Notes: generated by a model not told the origin, from the sequence alone. A stretch of 64,000 nt of DNA from Mesorhizobium sp. WSM3626 (GCF_000513935.1 NZ_AZUY01000010.1:25727-89726), one strand, 5' to 3'. Positions 33,860 to 43,392 are shown, numbered from the stretch's first letter. Numbers and translations are program-made.

Positions 33860-34801
33860 CTAGAAGAAGCGCGCGAGATTCGAGCGGATGCGGGCGAGAA
33901 CGGTCTCGCCGGAAAGGTCTGGCACGAATGCCTTGCCGGTGATCGCCTCGTAGGCCCGGGCGTAGACACTGGAGGCCTGTCCGACGATCTCGTCCGGAAT
34001 CCTCGGGATCGGGTCCTTGTAGGGATCGCAGCGCGCCGTCACCCACGAGCGGATGAAATCCTTGTCGAAGCTCTCCGGCCGCGTACCATCAGCCAGCGCC
34101 TGTTCGTAGCTCGCCGCGATCCAGTAGCGACTGCTGTCGGGCGTATGGATTTCGTCGGCGAGAATGATCGTCCCGTCCTTGTCGGTACCGAATTCGTATT
34201 TTGTGTCGGCAAGGATCAGGCCGCGCTCGGCGGCGCGCGCCTGGCCGCGAGCGAACAGCTTCAGGGCGTAGCTCGAAACGGTATCCCACTGCTCCTGCGT
34301 AAGAAGACCCTGCTCGATGATCTCGGCCCTGGACAGCGGCTCGTCATGGCCGCCATCGGCGGCCTTGCTGGTCGGCGTGATGACCGGTTCGGCCAGCTTC
34401 TCATTGTCGCGCAGGCCCTCCGGCAGGCGCATCCCGTACATCTCCCGTTCGCCGCGCCGGTAGCGGGTCAGGATCGAGGTGCTGGTGGTCCCGGCCAGAT
34501 AGCCGCGCACGACGATCTCCACCGGCAGGATGTCGAGCCTCGTGCCGACCACGACGTTCGGGTCGGGATATTCCAGCACATGGTTCGGACAGATATCGGC
34601 CGTTTCCTCGAACCAGTACCGCGCCGTCTGCGTCAGTATCTCTCCCTTGAACGGGATCGAGGTCAGGATGATGTCGAAGGCGCTGAGACGGTCGGTGGCG
34701 ATGATGATGCGCCTGCCGTCGGCAAGGTCGTAATTCTCGCGGACCTTGCCTTTGTAATAGCCCGGCAGTTCGGGAATGAAAGCATCCGACAGGACACGCA
34801 T
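33860..34801 (-). CDS. purC: SAICAR synthase, long form
   Basis: 313-residue phosphoribosylaminoimidazole-succinocarboxamide synthase, which joins aspartate to CAIR in purine synthesis. Landmarks: GKVRENYDL (ATP-binding start), [50 protein letters not shown] and [12 protein letters not shown]. It is of the ~300-residue eukaryote-like length class, not the ~250-residue form usual in the purine locus of rhizobia. ATG 34801 has AGGAG upstream. No other purine gene is nearby, so a second copy may exist elsewhere. Confidence 0.95.
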   Translation of the reverse strand: MRVLSDAFIPELPGYYKGKVRENYDLADGRRIIIATDRLSAFDIILTSIPFKGEILTQTARYWFEETADICPNHVLEYPDPNVVVGTRLDILPVEIVVRGYLAGTTSTSILTRYRRGEREMYGMRLPEGLRDNEKLAEPVITPTSKAADGGHDEPLSRAEIIEQGLLTQEQWDTVSSYALKLFARGQARAAERGLILADTKYEFGTDKDGTIILADEIHTPDSSRYWIAASYEQALADGTRPESFDKDFIRSWVTARCDPYKDPIPRIPDEIVGQASSVYARAYEAITGKAFVPDLSGETVLARIRSNLARFF

Positions 34802-35004
34802 GGGTTCTCCTGCCTTGCGCAGAGTGGCCGATGCCCTCGCATAGTCCGTCGACCCCATGCATATCAAGCGTGATGTCGGTATTCCCGGCGACCCGGCCGG
34901 ATATACCAGTCGCTTTTTTCACAACCGATGCCGGAAGGCCCGGCGACTTGGCGGACCCGCCGCGCCTAGGCTGGTGCCACATTCAGGAGCCACCGACGTC
35001 CACC

Positions 35005-36621
35005 ATGCAGACCTACGATTTCATCATTGTCGGCTCCGGCTCGGCTGGCTCGGTGCTGGCGGACAAACTGTCGGCCTCGGGCCGCTTCTCGGTCCTGGTG
35101 CTGGAAGCCGGCGGCAGCGACCGCCGCTTTTACGTGCAGATGCCGCTCGGCTACGGCAAGACCTTCTTCGATCCCACCGTCAATTGGAACTACAAGACCG
35201 AGCCTGATCCCGGCCTCGGCGGCAATGTCGACCACTGGCCGCGCGGCAAGCTGCTTGGCGGCTCGAGTTCGATCAACGCCATGGTCTGGATCCGCGGCGC
35301 GCGCGAGGATTTCGACGACTGGCGCTCCCTCGGCAATCCCGGCTGGGGCTATGACGATCTGTTGCCGGCCTTCAAGGCGCTCGAGGACAACGAGGCCGGC
35401 GCCGACCGATGGCGCGGCACCGGCGGCCCGCTGCACATCAGCGATACAGCCAGCGCCGTCCACCCGTTGACCAAGCGCTATCTCGCCGCCGGCCAGCAGG
35501 CCGGACTGCCGCTCAATCCCGACTTCAACGGCGCCGCCCAGGAAGGCGTCGGCATCTACCAGATCTCGACCAAAAACGGCCGCCGCATGTCGGCCGCCCG
35601 CGCCTTCCTGCGCCCGGCGATGAAGCGCGGCAATGTCCGCGTTGAGACCAATGCGCTGGCAAGCCGCATCCTGTTCGAAGGCAAGCGCGCCGTCGGCGTC
35701 GAATATCTGCGGAACGGCGAGACCAAGACGGCCCGCGCGGGCCGTGAAATCATCCTGTCCGCAGGCTCGATCAACTCGCCACAACTCATGCAGCTCTCAG
35801 GCGTCGGCCCCGCGGCATTGCTCAGGGATTTGGGCATCCCGGTGGTGCATGCCAACGAGAATGTCGGCGCCAATCTGCAGGATCATGTCGGCATCAACTA
35901 CACCTTCAAGGGCAGGCTGCCGACGCTGAACCAGATCCTGCGCCCCTGGTGGGGCAAGCTTCTGGTCGGCATGCAGTACATCTTGACCCGCTCCGGCCCG
36001 CTGTCGCTGTCAATGAACCATGGCGGCGGTTTCTTCCGCACCGACCCGGCGTTTTCCCGACCCAACATGCAGCTCTATTTCCAGGCCTTCTCGACGCTCA
36101 TCCCGAAGAACGGCGAGCGGCCGATCCTGACGCCGGATCCGTGGCCGGGCTTCTCCATCGGCCTGTCCAACTGCCGTCCGTCGAGCCGCGGCGAGATCAT
36201 GATCCGATCCAGCAATCCGCTGGATTATCCCAAGATCGTCGCCAACGCCTATTCGACCAATGCCGATGTCGACGAGATGCTGGCGGCGGTGAAGTTCGTG
36301 CGCAAGATCGCCTCGATGCCCGCCATGGCCGAGATCATCGCCGAAGAGGTGCTGCCCGGCCCGTCGATCCAATCCGACGCCGACCTGATCACCGATTTCA
36401 GGAAGCGCTCCGGCACCGTCTATCATCCGGTTTCGACCTGCCGCATGGGACTCGACCCCTCGCGTTCCGTCGTCGATCCGCGCCTCAAGGTGCACGGGCT
36501 CGAAGGCTTGCGCGTCATCGACGCCTCGATCTTCCCCGACAACATCACGGGCAACACCAACGCCGCTTCGGTCATGACCGGGTGGAAGGGCGCCGAACTG
36601 GTTCTGGAGGACCACACATGA
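35005..36621 (+). CDS. GMC-family FAD-dependent alcohol dehydrogenase
   Basis: 538-residue glucose-methanol-choline oxidoreductase. The FAD-binding IIVGSGSAGSVLADKL is at the N-terminus (GSGSAG at 10-15), the GMC signature 1 region as GKLLGGSSSINAMVWIRG, and the C-terminal active-site pair is His474 (YHPVSTCRMG) and Asn519 (GNTNAASVMTGWKGAE). Choline, long-chain or polyol alcohol dehydrogenases share this layout; the substrate here is unknown. It overlaps the next gene by four bases (ATGA). In this cassette it probably makes a sugar or polyol carbonyl compound. Confidence 0.92.
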   Translation: MQTYDFIIVGSGSAGSVLADKLSASGRFSVLVLEAGGSDRRFYVQMPLGYGKTFFDPTVNWNYKTEPDPGLGGNVDHWPRGKLLGGSSSINAMVWIRGAREDFDDWRSLGNPGWGYDDLLPAFKALEDNEAGADRWRGTGGPLHISDTASAVHPLTKRYLAAGQQAGLPLNPDFNGAAQEGVGIYQISTKNGRRMSAARAFLRPAMKRGNVRVETNALASRILFEGKRAVGVEYLRNGETKTARAGREIILSAGSINSPQLMQLSGVGPAALLRDLGIPVVHANENVGANLQDHVGINYTFKGRLPTLNQILRPWWGKLLVGMQYILTRSGPLSLSMNHGGGFFRTDPAFSRPNMQLYFQAFSTLIPKNGERPILTPDPWPGFSIGLSNCRPSSRGEIMIRSSNPLDYPKIVANAYSTNADVDEMLAAVKFVRKIASMPAMAEIIAEEVLPGPSIQSDADLITDFRKRSGTVYHPVSTCRMGLDPSRSVVDPRLKVHGLEGLRVIDASIFPDNITGNTNAASVMTGWKGAELVLEDHT

Positions 36622-37832
36622 AGATCACCGATGCCAAGACATGGGTTGTCGGCAACCCGCCGCCCGGCATCGGCGGCAAGTATTTCATCTTCGTCAAGCT
36701 GACCACCGATGGCGGCGTGGTCGGCTATGGCGAAGCCTACAACGCCACCTTCTCCGCCCACATCACGGCGAAGATGATCGAGGACATGGCCGAGCGCTAT
36801 CTCGTCGGCCGCGATCCGCACGACATCGAGAATTTCTTCCGCCGCGCCTATTCCTCCGGCTTCACCCAGCGCCCCGACGTTTCCGGCATGGGCTGTTTTT
36901 CCGCACTCGAAATGGCCTGCTGGGACATTGTCGGCAAGGAGGCCAACAAGCCGGTCTATAAGCTGCTCGGCGGCCAGGTGCACGAGACGCTGCGCTCCTA
37001 CACCTACCTCTACCCGCACACCGGCAGCGTGCATTCCGAGGACGCGCCGGACGGCAGGAACGTCTACAACGATCCGGAGATGGCCGCGGCCTGCGCGCTC
37101 GAATATGTCGAGCAGGGTTTCAACGCCGTCAAGCTCGACCCGGCCGGCCCCTACACCGCCTTCGACGGCCACCAGCCGCGCCTCATCGACATCGATGTCT
37201 CGACCCGCATGATCAAGGCGATCCGCGAGGCGGTTGGCACCCGCGCCGACATCCTCTTCGGCACGCACGGCCAGTTCACCGCATCGGGCGCGCTGCGCAT
37301 GGCGCGCGCCATCGAACCCTATGATCCCCTGTGGTTCGAGGAGCCGGTGCCGCCGGACATGCCCGAAGTGATGGCGCAGGTGGCACGTGCGACTTCGATC
37401 CCGATCGCCACCGGTGAGCGGCTGACGACGAAATCCGAATTCGCCCGAGTCATCGAGAACCGCGCCGCCACCATCCTGCAGCCGGACCTCGGCCGCTCCG
37501 GCGGCATTCTGGAGACCAAGAAGATCGCCGCCATGGCCGAGGCCTACCACATCCAGGTCGCGCCGCATTGCTATTGCGGGCCGATCGTCGGTGCCGCCAA
37601 CATCCAGCTCGCGGTGACGCTGCCCAACTTCCTCATCCTGGAATCACTGAAACAGTGGGACGGTTTCCACGCCACGCTCTTGAAGAAGAAGATCGAATGG
37701 CAGGACGGCAATGTCATCCCATCGAAGGAGCCGGGGCTCGGCGTTGAGCTCAACGAGGCGGTCTGCGATGCCCATCCCTATACCGGCAAGGACCTGCATC
37801 TGCAGATGATGCAGACGCCGTTGATGCCGTGA
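36618..37832 (+). CDS. Enolase-superfamily sugar-acid dehydratase (mandelate racemase/muconate lactonizing family)
   Basis: 404-residue protein with the N-terminal capping domain (about 1-125) and the barrel domain. Metal-binding and catalytic positions are visible around VKLDPAGPY, DILFGTHGQFT, PLWFEEPVPPD, IATGERL and VAPHCYCGPIVGA. The pattern is closest to D-galactonate/mannonate-type dehydratases of the superfamily. ATG 36618 overlaps the GMC stop and has GGAGG upstream. Probably dehydrates an aldonic or uronic acid in the cytoplasm; the exact substrate is not deducible. Confidence 0.88.
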   Translation: MKITDAKTWVVGNPPPGIGGKYFIFVKLTTDGGVVGYGEAYNATFSAHITAKMIEDMAERYLVGRDPHDIENFFRRAYSSGFTQRPDVSGMGCFSALEMACWDIVGKEANKPVYKLLGGQVHETLRSYTYLYPHTGSVHSEDAPDGRNVYNDPEMAAACALEYVEQGFNAVKLDPAGPYTAFDGHQPRLIDIDVSTRMIKAIREAVGTRADILFGTHGQFTASGALRMARAIEPYDPLWFEEPVPPDMPEVMAQVARATSIPIATGERLTTKSEFARVIENRAATILQPDLGRSGGILETKKIAAMAEAYHIQVAPHCYCGPIVGAANIQLAVTLPNFLILESLKQWDGFHATLLKKKIEWQDGNVIPSKEPGLGVELNEAVCDAHPYTGKDLHLQMMQTPLMP

Positions 37833-38746
37833 GCGAAAGCTACGCCTTCATCGGCCTTGGCCATCTCGGCGGCAACCTTGCCGCCAGCCTGATCCGCAAC
37901 GGCTTTGCCGTCACCGTTGTCGACCGCGATCCCGCCGCCGTCGAGCGCCTCGTCGCGCTTGGCGCCACGGCCGCCAACAGCCCGGCCGAAGGCGCCGCCC
38001 GCGCCGGCAATGCCATCACGTGCCTGCCCTCGCCGAAAGTCAGCGAGGCGGTGCTGGCCGGCCCAGGCGGGTTGCTGGAAGGTCTGCCCAAGGGCGGCAC
38101 CTGGATCGAAATGTCGACCAACGGTCGTGACGAGATTTTGCGGCTTGCCGCCCTCGCCTCGGCCAAGGGGATCGAGACGCTGGAATGCCCGGTCACCGGC
38201 GGCGTGCATCTGGCGGCGGTCGGCAAAATCACCGCGCTGGTCGGCGGCGATGCGGCCCTCTACAAGCGCCACCGCCCGACGATCGAAGCGATGTGCGCGA
38301 AGTCGTTCCTGATGGGCCCGATCGGCTCGGCGGCGGTGATCAAGGTGATCACCAACATGCTGGCCTTCATCCATCTCGTCGCCGCCGGCGAGGCGCTGAT
38401 GCTGGCCAAGCAGGGTGGCCTCGATCTCGCGCAGAGCTACCACGCCATCGTGGCCTCCTCCGGCAACAGCTTCGTCCACGAAACCGAAAGCCAGTTGGTG
38501 CTGAACGGCTCCTACGACATCGGCTTCACCATGGACCTGGCATTGAAGGACCTTGGCTTCGCGCTCGCCATGGCCGAACAATCCGGCGTGCCGCTCGATC
38601 TGGCATCGCGCGTCAACGCGATTTTTCAGCAAGGCAAGGCGGCCTATGGCGGCGACGCCTGGTCGACCCAGATCGTCAAGCTGCTGGAAGATGCTGTCGG
38701 CACCGACCTTCGTGCGCCCGGTTTTCCGGCCAAGCTGGAGGTTTGA
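37829..38746 (+). CDS. NAD(P)-dependent beta-hydroxyacid dehydrogenase (3-hydroxyisobutyrate dehydrogenase family)
   Basis: 305 residues. The dinucleotide fold begins IGLGHLGGNLAASLIRNGF, the substrate-binding motif is CPVTGGVHLAAVGKITALVGG, and the catalytic lysine lies in IKVITNMLAFIHLVAAGEAL. Family members oxidise 3-hydroxyisobutyrate, tartronate semialdehyde or related acids. The start is GTG 37829, overlapping the preceding stop (GTGA). Last gene of the three-gene cassette, where it would reduce or oxidise a short product of sugar-acid breakdown. Confidence 0.9.
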   Translation: MSESYAFIGLGHLGGNLAASLIRNGFAVTVVDRDPAAVERLVALGATAANSPAEGAARAGNAITCLPSPKVSEAVLAGPGGLLEGLPKGGTWIEMSTNGRDEILRLAALASAKGIETLECPVTGGVHLAAVGKITALVGGDAALYKRHRPTIEAMCAKSFLMGPIGSAAVIKVITNMLAFIHLVAAGEALMLAKQGGLDLAQSYHAIVASSGNSFVHETESQLVLNGSYDIGFTMDLALKDLGFALAMAEQSGVPLDLASRVNAIFQQGKAAYGGDAWSTQIVKLLEDAVGTDLRAPGFPAKLEV

Positions 38747-38990
38747 GCAACATGAGCCAGCAAATGAAATCAATGCGTTGGACAAGAATCTAGCATCATA
38801 GCCGCAACAACTTGAATCAGAGGTGCAACATCTTGACTGGTTTCCCGAGCGAGAGTTTCGATCGGATTGCATACCACGGCGATTGGCGGAAACACCCTCC
38901 CCTTCGTCATCCTCGGGCTTGACCATGCCGTAACATCAAGGCGTTGCAACGGGGCTGTTCCGCCGCGGGCGCTCTCGGCAACGCCTCGCT

Positions 38991-39929
38991 TCAATATCTC
39001 AGCATCAACGCGCCAGGCAGGATCTCGAAGGTCGCCGGTATGCGCCCCGGCGACTCGCCGTCGATATCGACCAGCGCGCCATTCTTTTCCACATCGCCGA
39101 GCGGTTCTACCACCACTTTCCTGCCGCGCAGGATGGTGATGGCGGGATGGTTCCGGTGCCTGCCGCCATAGAGCAGCCTGATATCCCAGATCAGCTTCAG
39201 CTTGCCGGCCGCGCGCAGGATGACGATGTCGAACTGTCCGTCGGTCAGTTCCGCATCGGGCGCGATCATCATGCCGCCGCCGAAGAATTTGCCGTTGGCC
39301 ACCGCCACCAGCGCCATGCGCGCCTCGACCGGATCGCCGTCATCGACGGTGATCCGCACGTCCTGGAAGCGGTATCGGATGAACTCGACCACGGTGCGCC
39401 ACAGGAACAGCGCCTTGGCCGACATCCTGCCCTTGCGTTTGTCGGCATTGACGGCGCGGTCGGTGGCGCCCGACAGGCCGAGGCTGGCGATGTTGATGAA
39501 GTGCCGGCTGGCCAGCGCGCCATGATCGTCGACATAGCAGATGCGGCCGGCATCGACCGCCCTTGCCTTGGCGTCGGCGATCCGTTTTAGCGTTGCGTCG
39601 ATCTCCTTCGGCAGGCCGAGGCCGCGCGCGAAATCGATGCCGGCGCCGCAAGGCAGCAGGCCGAGTTCGGTTGTCCTGCCGCCCTCCTCGCGGGCCTGCA
39701 GCAGGCCGTCGGCCACTTCGCTGGCAGTTCCGTCGCCGCCGGCCGCGATCACCAGGTCGAAGCCGTTTGCCGCGAGATCGAGCGCCAGCCGTTCGGCGTC
39801 GCCCTCGGCCTGTGTCTCGCGCAGTTCGAAATCGCCGAAGTGCTTTTTCAGCGCGGCGGCGACATTGGGCCAATGCCGTTTCAGCCGGCCGCCACCGGCA
39901 ATCGGATTGAGCACCACCCCGACCTTCAC
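38991..39929 (-). CDS. Diacylglycerol kinase-family lipid kinase
   Basis: 312-residue DAGK/YegS-like kinase that phosphorylates a lipid or sphingoid-type substrate at the inner membrane. The ATP-binding NPIAGGG (8-14) and GGDGT (64-68) are present, followed by GLLPCGAGIDFARGL and the C-terminal beta-sandwich with NGKFFGGGMMIAPDAELTDGQFDIVIL. The start is GTG 39929, with GGGGAGGA upstream; the preceding bases are not coding. Convergent with the dehydrogenase cassette. Confidence 0.9.
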   Translation of the reverse strand: MKVGVVLNPIAGGGRLKRHWPNVAAALKKHFGDFELRETQAEGDAERLALDLAANGFDLVIAAGGDGTASEVADGLLQAREEGGRTTELGLLPCGAGIDFARGLGLPKEIDATLKRIADAKARAVDAGRICYVDDHGALASRHFINIASLGLSGATDRAVNADKRKGRMSAKALFLWRTVVEFIRYRFQDVRITVDDGDPVEARMALVAVANGKFFGGGMMIAPDAELTDGQFDIVILRAAGKLKLIWDIRLLYGGRHRNHPAITILRGRKVVVEPLGDVEKNGALVDIDGESPGRIPATFEILPGALMLRY

Positions 39930-39970
39930 TACGCATCCTCCCCGGGAAGGCGCCGGACATGCCGCGCCCG

Positions 39971-40014
39971 ATCCTTTGCCGGCCCCGATCCTTTGCCGGC
40001 CCCGATCCTTTGCG
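39971..40014. repeat. 17-bp tandem repeat, 2.6 copies
   Basis: GATCCTTTGCCGGCCCC is repeated exactly twice (39971-39987, 39988-40004), followed by a partial third copy to 40014. It lies 40 bases upstream of the lipid kinase start and could vary in copy number. Confidence 0.9.
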
Positions 40015-40677
40015 GCATTGAACCCCGCGCCTGTCGGCAGAGCAAGAGGCACCGTCGCTTCGTTCGCCGAAAAGCGGGGCAGGCTGTCTAAGGCGTTCGC
40101 GCCTGAATTTCCTTGGCTTCTGGCATCGGTCCCCGATAATCCCGCTATCCACAGGGGCGCGGCCATTCCCCAAACCCCTTACCCCGCGTAAGTTCAACCC
40201 ATCTCAGGCGGCTACCGATCATCAAGCCGAAAGGCGAAGTGAAAGGCGGATTTCCTGAGGCCCGTACGGCCCGAAGCGAGAGCAGGCTTGCCTGTTCGAG
40301 GGACGGAAGCCGAGACCTACGGGGCCGCGGAGAGCGTGCCAACGCCGACGGCGGACCGATGCTGCCATGAAGGACGGCAAAACCTTCGATGGCACGCAGG
40401 GCAAAGCCCGCAAGGGCCAAGACCGGCGTGGTCTGGAACGGACGTCGCCCTCGGGCGGCTTCTGGCAGGACCGTCAAAATCAAGGCCGGCATGGCGCGAC
40501 GACTTTACGGAAGTTGCTGCCGCGACCGTGTCCTGATCTGACAGGGAGGCGCTGGGAGAAATCCCGGCGCCGACTGTCTTTTGGCTCTCCCACACAATTG
40601 TTGCGGTGTTTCCGGTTGGGGCTGCAACCGGAAACAAAATCAGCTAACGTTCGACGTCAATTGAAGGGGGATACTTC
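40015..40677. other. Hairpin-rich intergenic region, no gene supported
   Basis: Open frames on the minus strand here (for example 40145-40492) are Arg/Pro/Ser-rich and have no ribosome site. The DNA holds many small perfect hairpins: GCGTGCCA/TGGCACGC (40334-40341 with 40390-40397), CAGGC/GCCTG near 40283, GGGC/GCCC near 40400, and CGCCC/GGGCG near 40448. It may be a dispersed rhizobial repeat or a structured RNA. The last 50 bases hold the promoter side of the next gene. Confidence 0.45.
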
Positions 40678-41112
40678 ATGACATTGATCCAGAAGCTTGC
40701 CGTCGCCTATGCATTCCTGTTCTTCGCGGTCGTGGCCATCGGCTACATTCCAGCCTTCAACGATGCCGACGGCAACCTGTTCGGCCTGTTCTCGCTGCAA
40801 TGGTACGACGACCTGCTGCATGCCTTTTCCGGCGTCTGGGCGCTGGCCGCCGCCTTCATCTCGCATCGCCAGGCGGTGTTCTATTTCAAGCTGTTCGGCT
40901 CGGTCTATCTGTTCGACGGCGTGCTCGGGCTGATCACCGGCTCCGGCTGCCTCGATGCCGGCATCTTCATCAACGGCTTCCGCTCCCTCAACGACATTGA
41001 ATTCCCCACCCGCTTCTTCGCCAATCTGCCGCATATCGTCATCGGCGGCATCGCCGTCTATATCGGCTTCTGGCTGTCGAAGCGCATATACGACCACTTC
41101 GCCACGGCCTGA
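40678..41112 (+). CDS. Conserved membrane protein, unknown function
   Basis: 144 residues with about four hydrophobic segments (5-24, 46-64, 72-92, 118-135). Between the first two lies YIPAFNDADGNLFGLFSLQWYDDLLHAFSG-type sequence, a pattern reminiscent of DUF4383-like four-helix membrane proteins, but the match is weak. ATG 40678 has AAGGGGG upstream. Six bases separate it from the next gene, so 40678-43257 reads as one operon of membrane-linked proteins. Confidence 0.8.
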   Translation: MTLIQKLAVAYAFLFFAVVAIGYIPAFNDADGNLFGLFSLQWYDDLLHAFSGVWALAAAFISHRQAVFYFKLFGSVYLFDGVLGLITGSGCLDAGIFINGFRSLNDIEFPTRFFANLPHIVIGGIAVYIGFWLSKRIYDHFATA

Positions 41113-41118
41113 CCGGCC

Positions 41119-42243
41119 ATGGTCCGCTTGATAAAGCGCATCATCAAGGCGATCGTCTGGCTGATCGTCATCGTTGTCCTGATCCCGATCGCTGGGCTCG
41201 CCTATGGCTTCCTGATGACGCCGTCGCTCGACAGGACGCCGCTGCCCGGCATTGCCGACGGCGCGCCACCCAAGGCGCTGGCCGACAAGGTGCGCGCCGA
41301 GATCCCGGGCTACCAGCGGCCGGAGGAATCGACCTTCCTCACCTATCCGGAATGGGCGATCGTCTACGCCGCGCGCGAATACGCCGGGTTCGTCGCCAAG
41401 GACCAGCCGAGCGGCTTTCCCTATTGGTCCTATGTCGGCCGCTTCTGGCAGGATTACGCGACGGTGATGCGCGCCAGTTCCCCCTACAAGTTCAACTATG
41501 CCAACCACCAGATGCTGGTCATCATCGGCACCAGCCACTCGATCGAGCATATCCTGCAATGGGCCTACGAAAACACGGTCGGCCGCATCACCGAGGCGGC
41601 CTCGGCCAAGCGCACCGCCGCCGACATCTACCAGGCCAAGGTGGCGGCGGATTATGCAGGCTTTCTCGACCAGGTGCCGTGGTACCAGTTTCCTTATGCG
41701 CAAAAGCGCGCCGGGCTGTTCGCCGTGCAGCCGGCGCCTGGTGACAGTTCCATTCGCACCAGCGAACGCAAGCTCGCCTTCGGCCTCGCCGACACCATCA
41801 AGCAAGGCTATGCCGACCTCATCAAGAAGGCGCTTGCCGCGACTTCCGACCCGGCCTTCCTCGATGTCCATGTCTGGGCAAAGGGACCGGTCGGCGAGGC
41901 CACCCGCGACGAGCCCGACACCTTGCTGGAAAGGGACCTGGGCCCGGACGGCACCATCTTCGTCACCAAGCGCTATCAGGTCTTCACCGACATGATCCCG
42001 CGGCTGATCGACAAGGGTGTCTCCTTTGTCGAGATCGGTGGCAATGACGAGATCATGGTCACGGTGCTGTCAACCGATTCGATCGCCGTCCCCGAAGGTA
42101 TGCGCATCCTGTTCAGCTATCCGCTCCCGGCGGATCCCTCGACGCGCCGCACCGGCATGGTCGTGGCCGTGCGCAAGCTGCACCTGGTACTGCCGTCGCT
42201 GATGAAGGCCGGCGCCAGGCTCGAACACGTCTACGACTATTGA
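41119..42243 (+). CDS. Conserved membrane-anchored protein, unknown function
   Basis: 374 residues: one N-terminal membrane helix (about 10-32), then a large soluble part presumably in the periplasm. Noticeable segments are ESTFLTYPEWAIVYAAREYA, PYWSYVGRFWQDYATVM and YANHQMLVIIGTSHSIEHILQWAYE; these aromatic- and histidine-rich stretches look conserved, but I do not recognise the family. It is the middle gene of the three-gene group and lies six bases behind the previous gene and 15 bases before the hydrolase. Confidence 0.82.
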   Translation: MVRLIKRIIKAIVWLIVIVVLIPIAGLAYGFLMTPSLDRTPLPGIADGAPPKALADKVRAEIPGYQRPEESTFLTYPEWAIVYAAREYAGFVAKDQPSGFPYWSYVGRFWQDYATVMRASSPYKFNYANHQMLVIIGTSHSIEHILQWAYENTVGRITEAASAKRTAADIYQAKVAADYAGFLDQVPWYQFPYAQKRAGLFAVQPAPGDSSIRTSERKLAFGLADTIKQGYADLIKKALAATSDPAFLDVHVWAKGPVGEATRDEPDTLLERDLGPDGTIFVTKRYQVFTDMIPRLIDKGVSFVEIGGNDEIMVTVLSTDSIAVPEGMRILFSYPLPADPSTRRTGMVVAVRKLHLVLPSLMKAGARLEHVYDY

Positions 42244-42258
42244 AGCGACAGTCCTGCC

Positions 42259-43257
42259 ATGCGTCGACTGATCCGGATTGTCGGCTGGCTCGCGCTCACG
42301 CTGGTGGTGTTGGTCATTGTTGCGCTCGTCGGCTTTCGCGGCGCGGCGGCTTTTCGCGAGACCCTGTCGCCGCGGGAAGCGGCTCCGGCGGGAGCATTGT
42401 TCGCGACGGTCGACGGGCTGAAGATGCACTACCAGGTCTGGGGACCACCGGACGGGCTGCCGCTGCTTCTGTTCCACGGCACGGCGTCGTGGGCCGGGAC
42501 CTACCGCGATATCGCGGCGCCCCTGGGTGAACAGGGCTTCCGCGTGATCGCCGTCGACATGCCGCCCTTCGGTTATTCGGAAAGACCGGCCGACCAGGAC
42601 TATTCGCGCGCCGCTCACGCCAGGCGTGTCCTTGGCTTTGCCGACGCGCTCGGCCTTCGGCATTTCAGCGTCGCCGTCCACTCTTATGGTGGTGGCGGCG
42701 TGATCGAAGCCGCCTTCTCGGCCCCGGATCGCATCGATGCGCTGATCCTGCTCGACGTGGCGATTGGCCTCGGCCAGACCGAGGCTTCAGCCCCGCCGTT
42801 CGCATCCCTCCTGAAAAGGGACTGGCCACGCCAGCTCCTGACTGCCTCGACCTTCACCAATCCGCTCATGACCGAGTTCGGCTTGCGCCGCTTCATCGAG
42901 AACGACGATCTCGTCACGGCAGAGCGCATCGCCATCTACACGCGCCCGCTGAACGTCAGGGGCACCACCAATGCCGTTGGTCATTGGCTGTTCAGCGGCC
43001 TCGACAATGACGAGCGGAAATCGCTTGCCGCCAACAAGGCGAATTATCGCGCCTTCACGCCGCCGGTTCTCGTCATCTGGGGGCGAGAGGATTCGACCAC
43101 GCCGCTGGCCCAGGGCGAAGAGATCGCCTCGCTGTTTCCACACGCCGAACTGACCGTCCTCGACGGCGTCAATCACATCCCGCAGGTCGAGCGCCCGCAC
43201 GACGTGGTGCGGCTGATCGCCAATTTCCTCAAACGGACCTTGCCGGGCACCGGGTAG
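42259..43257 (+). CDS. Alpha/beta hydrolase, membrane-anchored
   Basis: 332 residues. An N-terminal membrane helix (about 8-27) precedes an alpha/beta-hydrolase domain from about 50. The oxyanion motif HGTASW (73-78), the nucleophile elbow HSYGGG with Ser142 (histidine instead of the first glycine of GxSxG), the acid in WGREDSTTP and the catalytic histidine in GVNHIPQVE are visible. Could be an esterase, epoxide hydrolase or dehalogenase relative; the substrate is unknown. Third gene of the membrane-protein operon. Confidence 0.87.
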   Translation: MRRLIRIVGWLALTLVVLVIVALVGFRGAAAFRETLSPREAAPAGALFATVDGLKMHYQVWGPPDGLPLLLFHGTASWAGTYRDIAAPLGEQGFRVIAVDMPPFGYSERPADQDYSRAAHARRVLGFADALGLRHFSVAVHSYGGGGVIEAAFSAPDRIDALILLDVAIGLGQTEASAPPFASLLKRDWPRQLLTASTFTNPLMTEFGLRRFIENDDLVTAERIAIYTRPLNVRGTTNAVGHWLFSGLDNDERKSLAANKANYRAFTPPVLVIWGREDSTTPLAQGEEIASLFPHAELTVLDGVNHIPQVERPHDVVRLIANFLKRTLPGTG

Positions 43258-43392
43258 GCACGCGCCGCCACGCACATTCCACGGTCGAAGCCAAAATCCC
43301 GCCTTGTTCGCGCGCAATGGAGAATGCATGTCGCCTGGAACGCGACATGCGCCTGACTGGGCTGCCGGGGGGCATCTCGAAGGGACGAGACC

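Noticed and set aside
38880..38930. CTTCGTCATCCTCGGGCTTGACC as a full palindromic repeat
   Set aside because: Only one arm is present, without the inverted partner; at most a remnant.
40145..40492. Open frame on the minus strand with an Arg/Pro/Ser-rich product
   Set aside because: No ribosome site, composition typical of a shadow in GC-rich hairpin DNA; described as an intergenic structured region instead.
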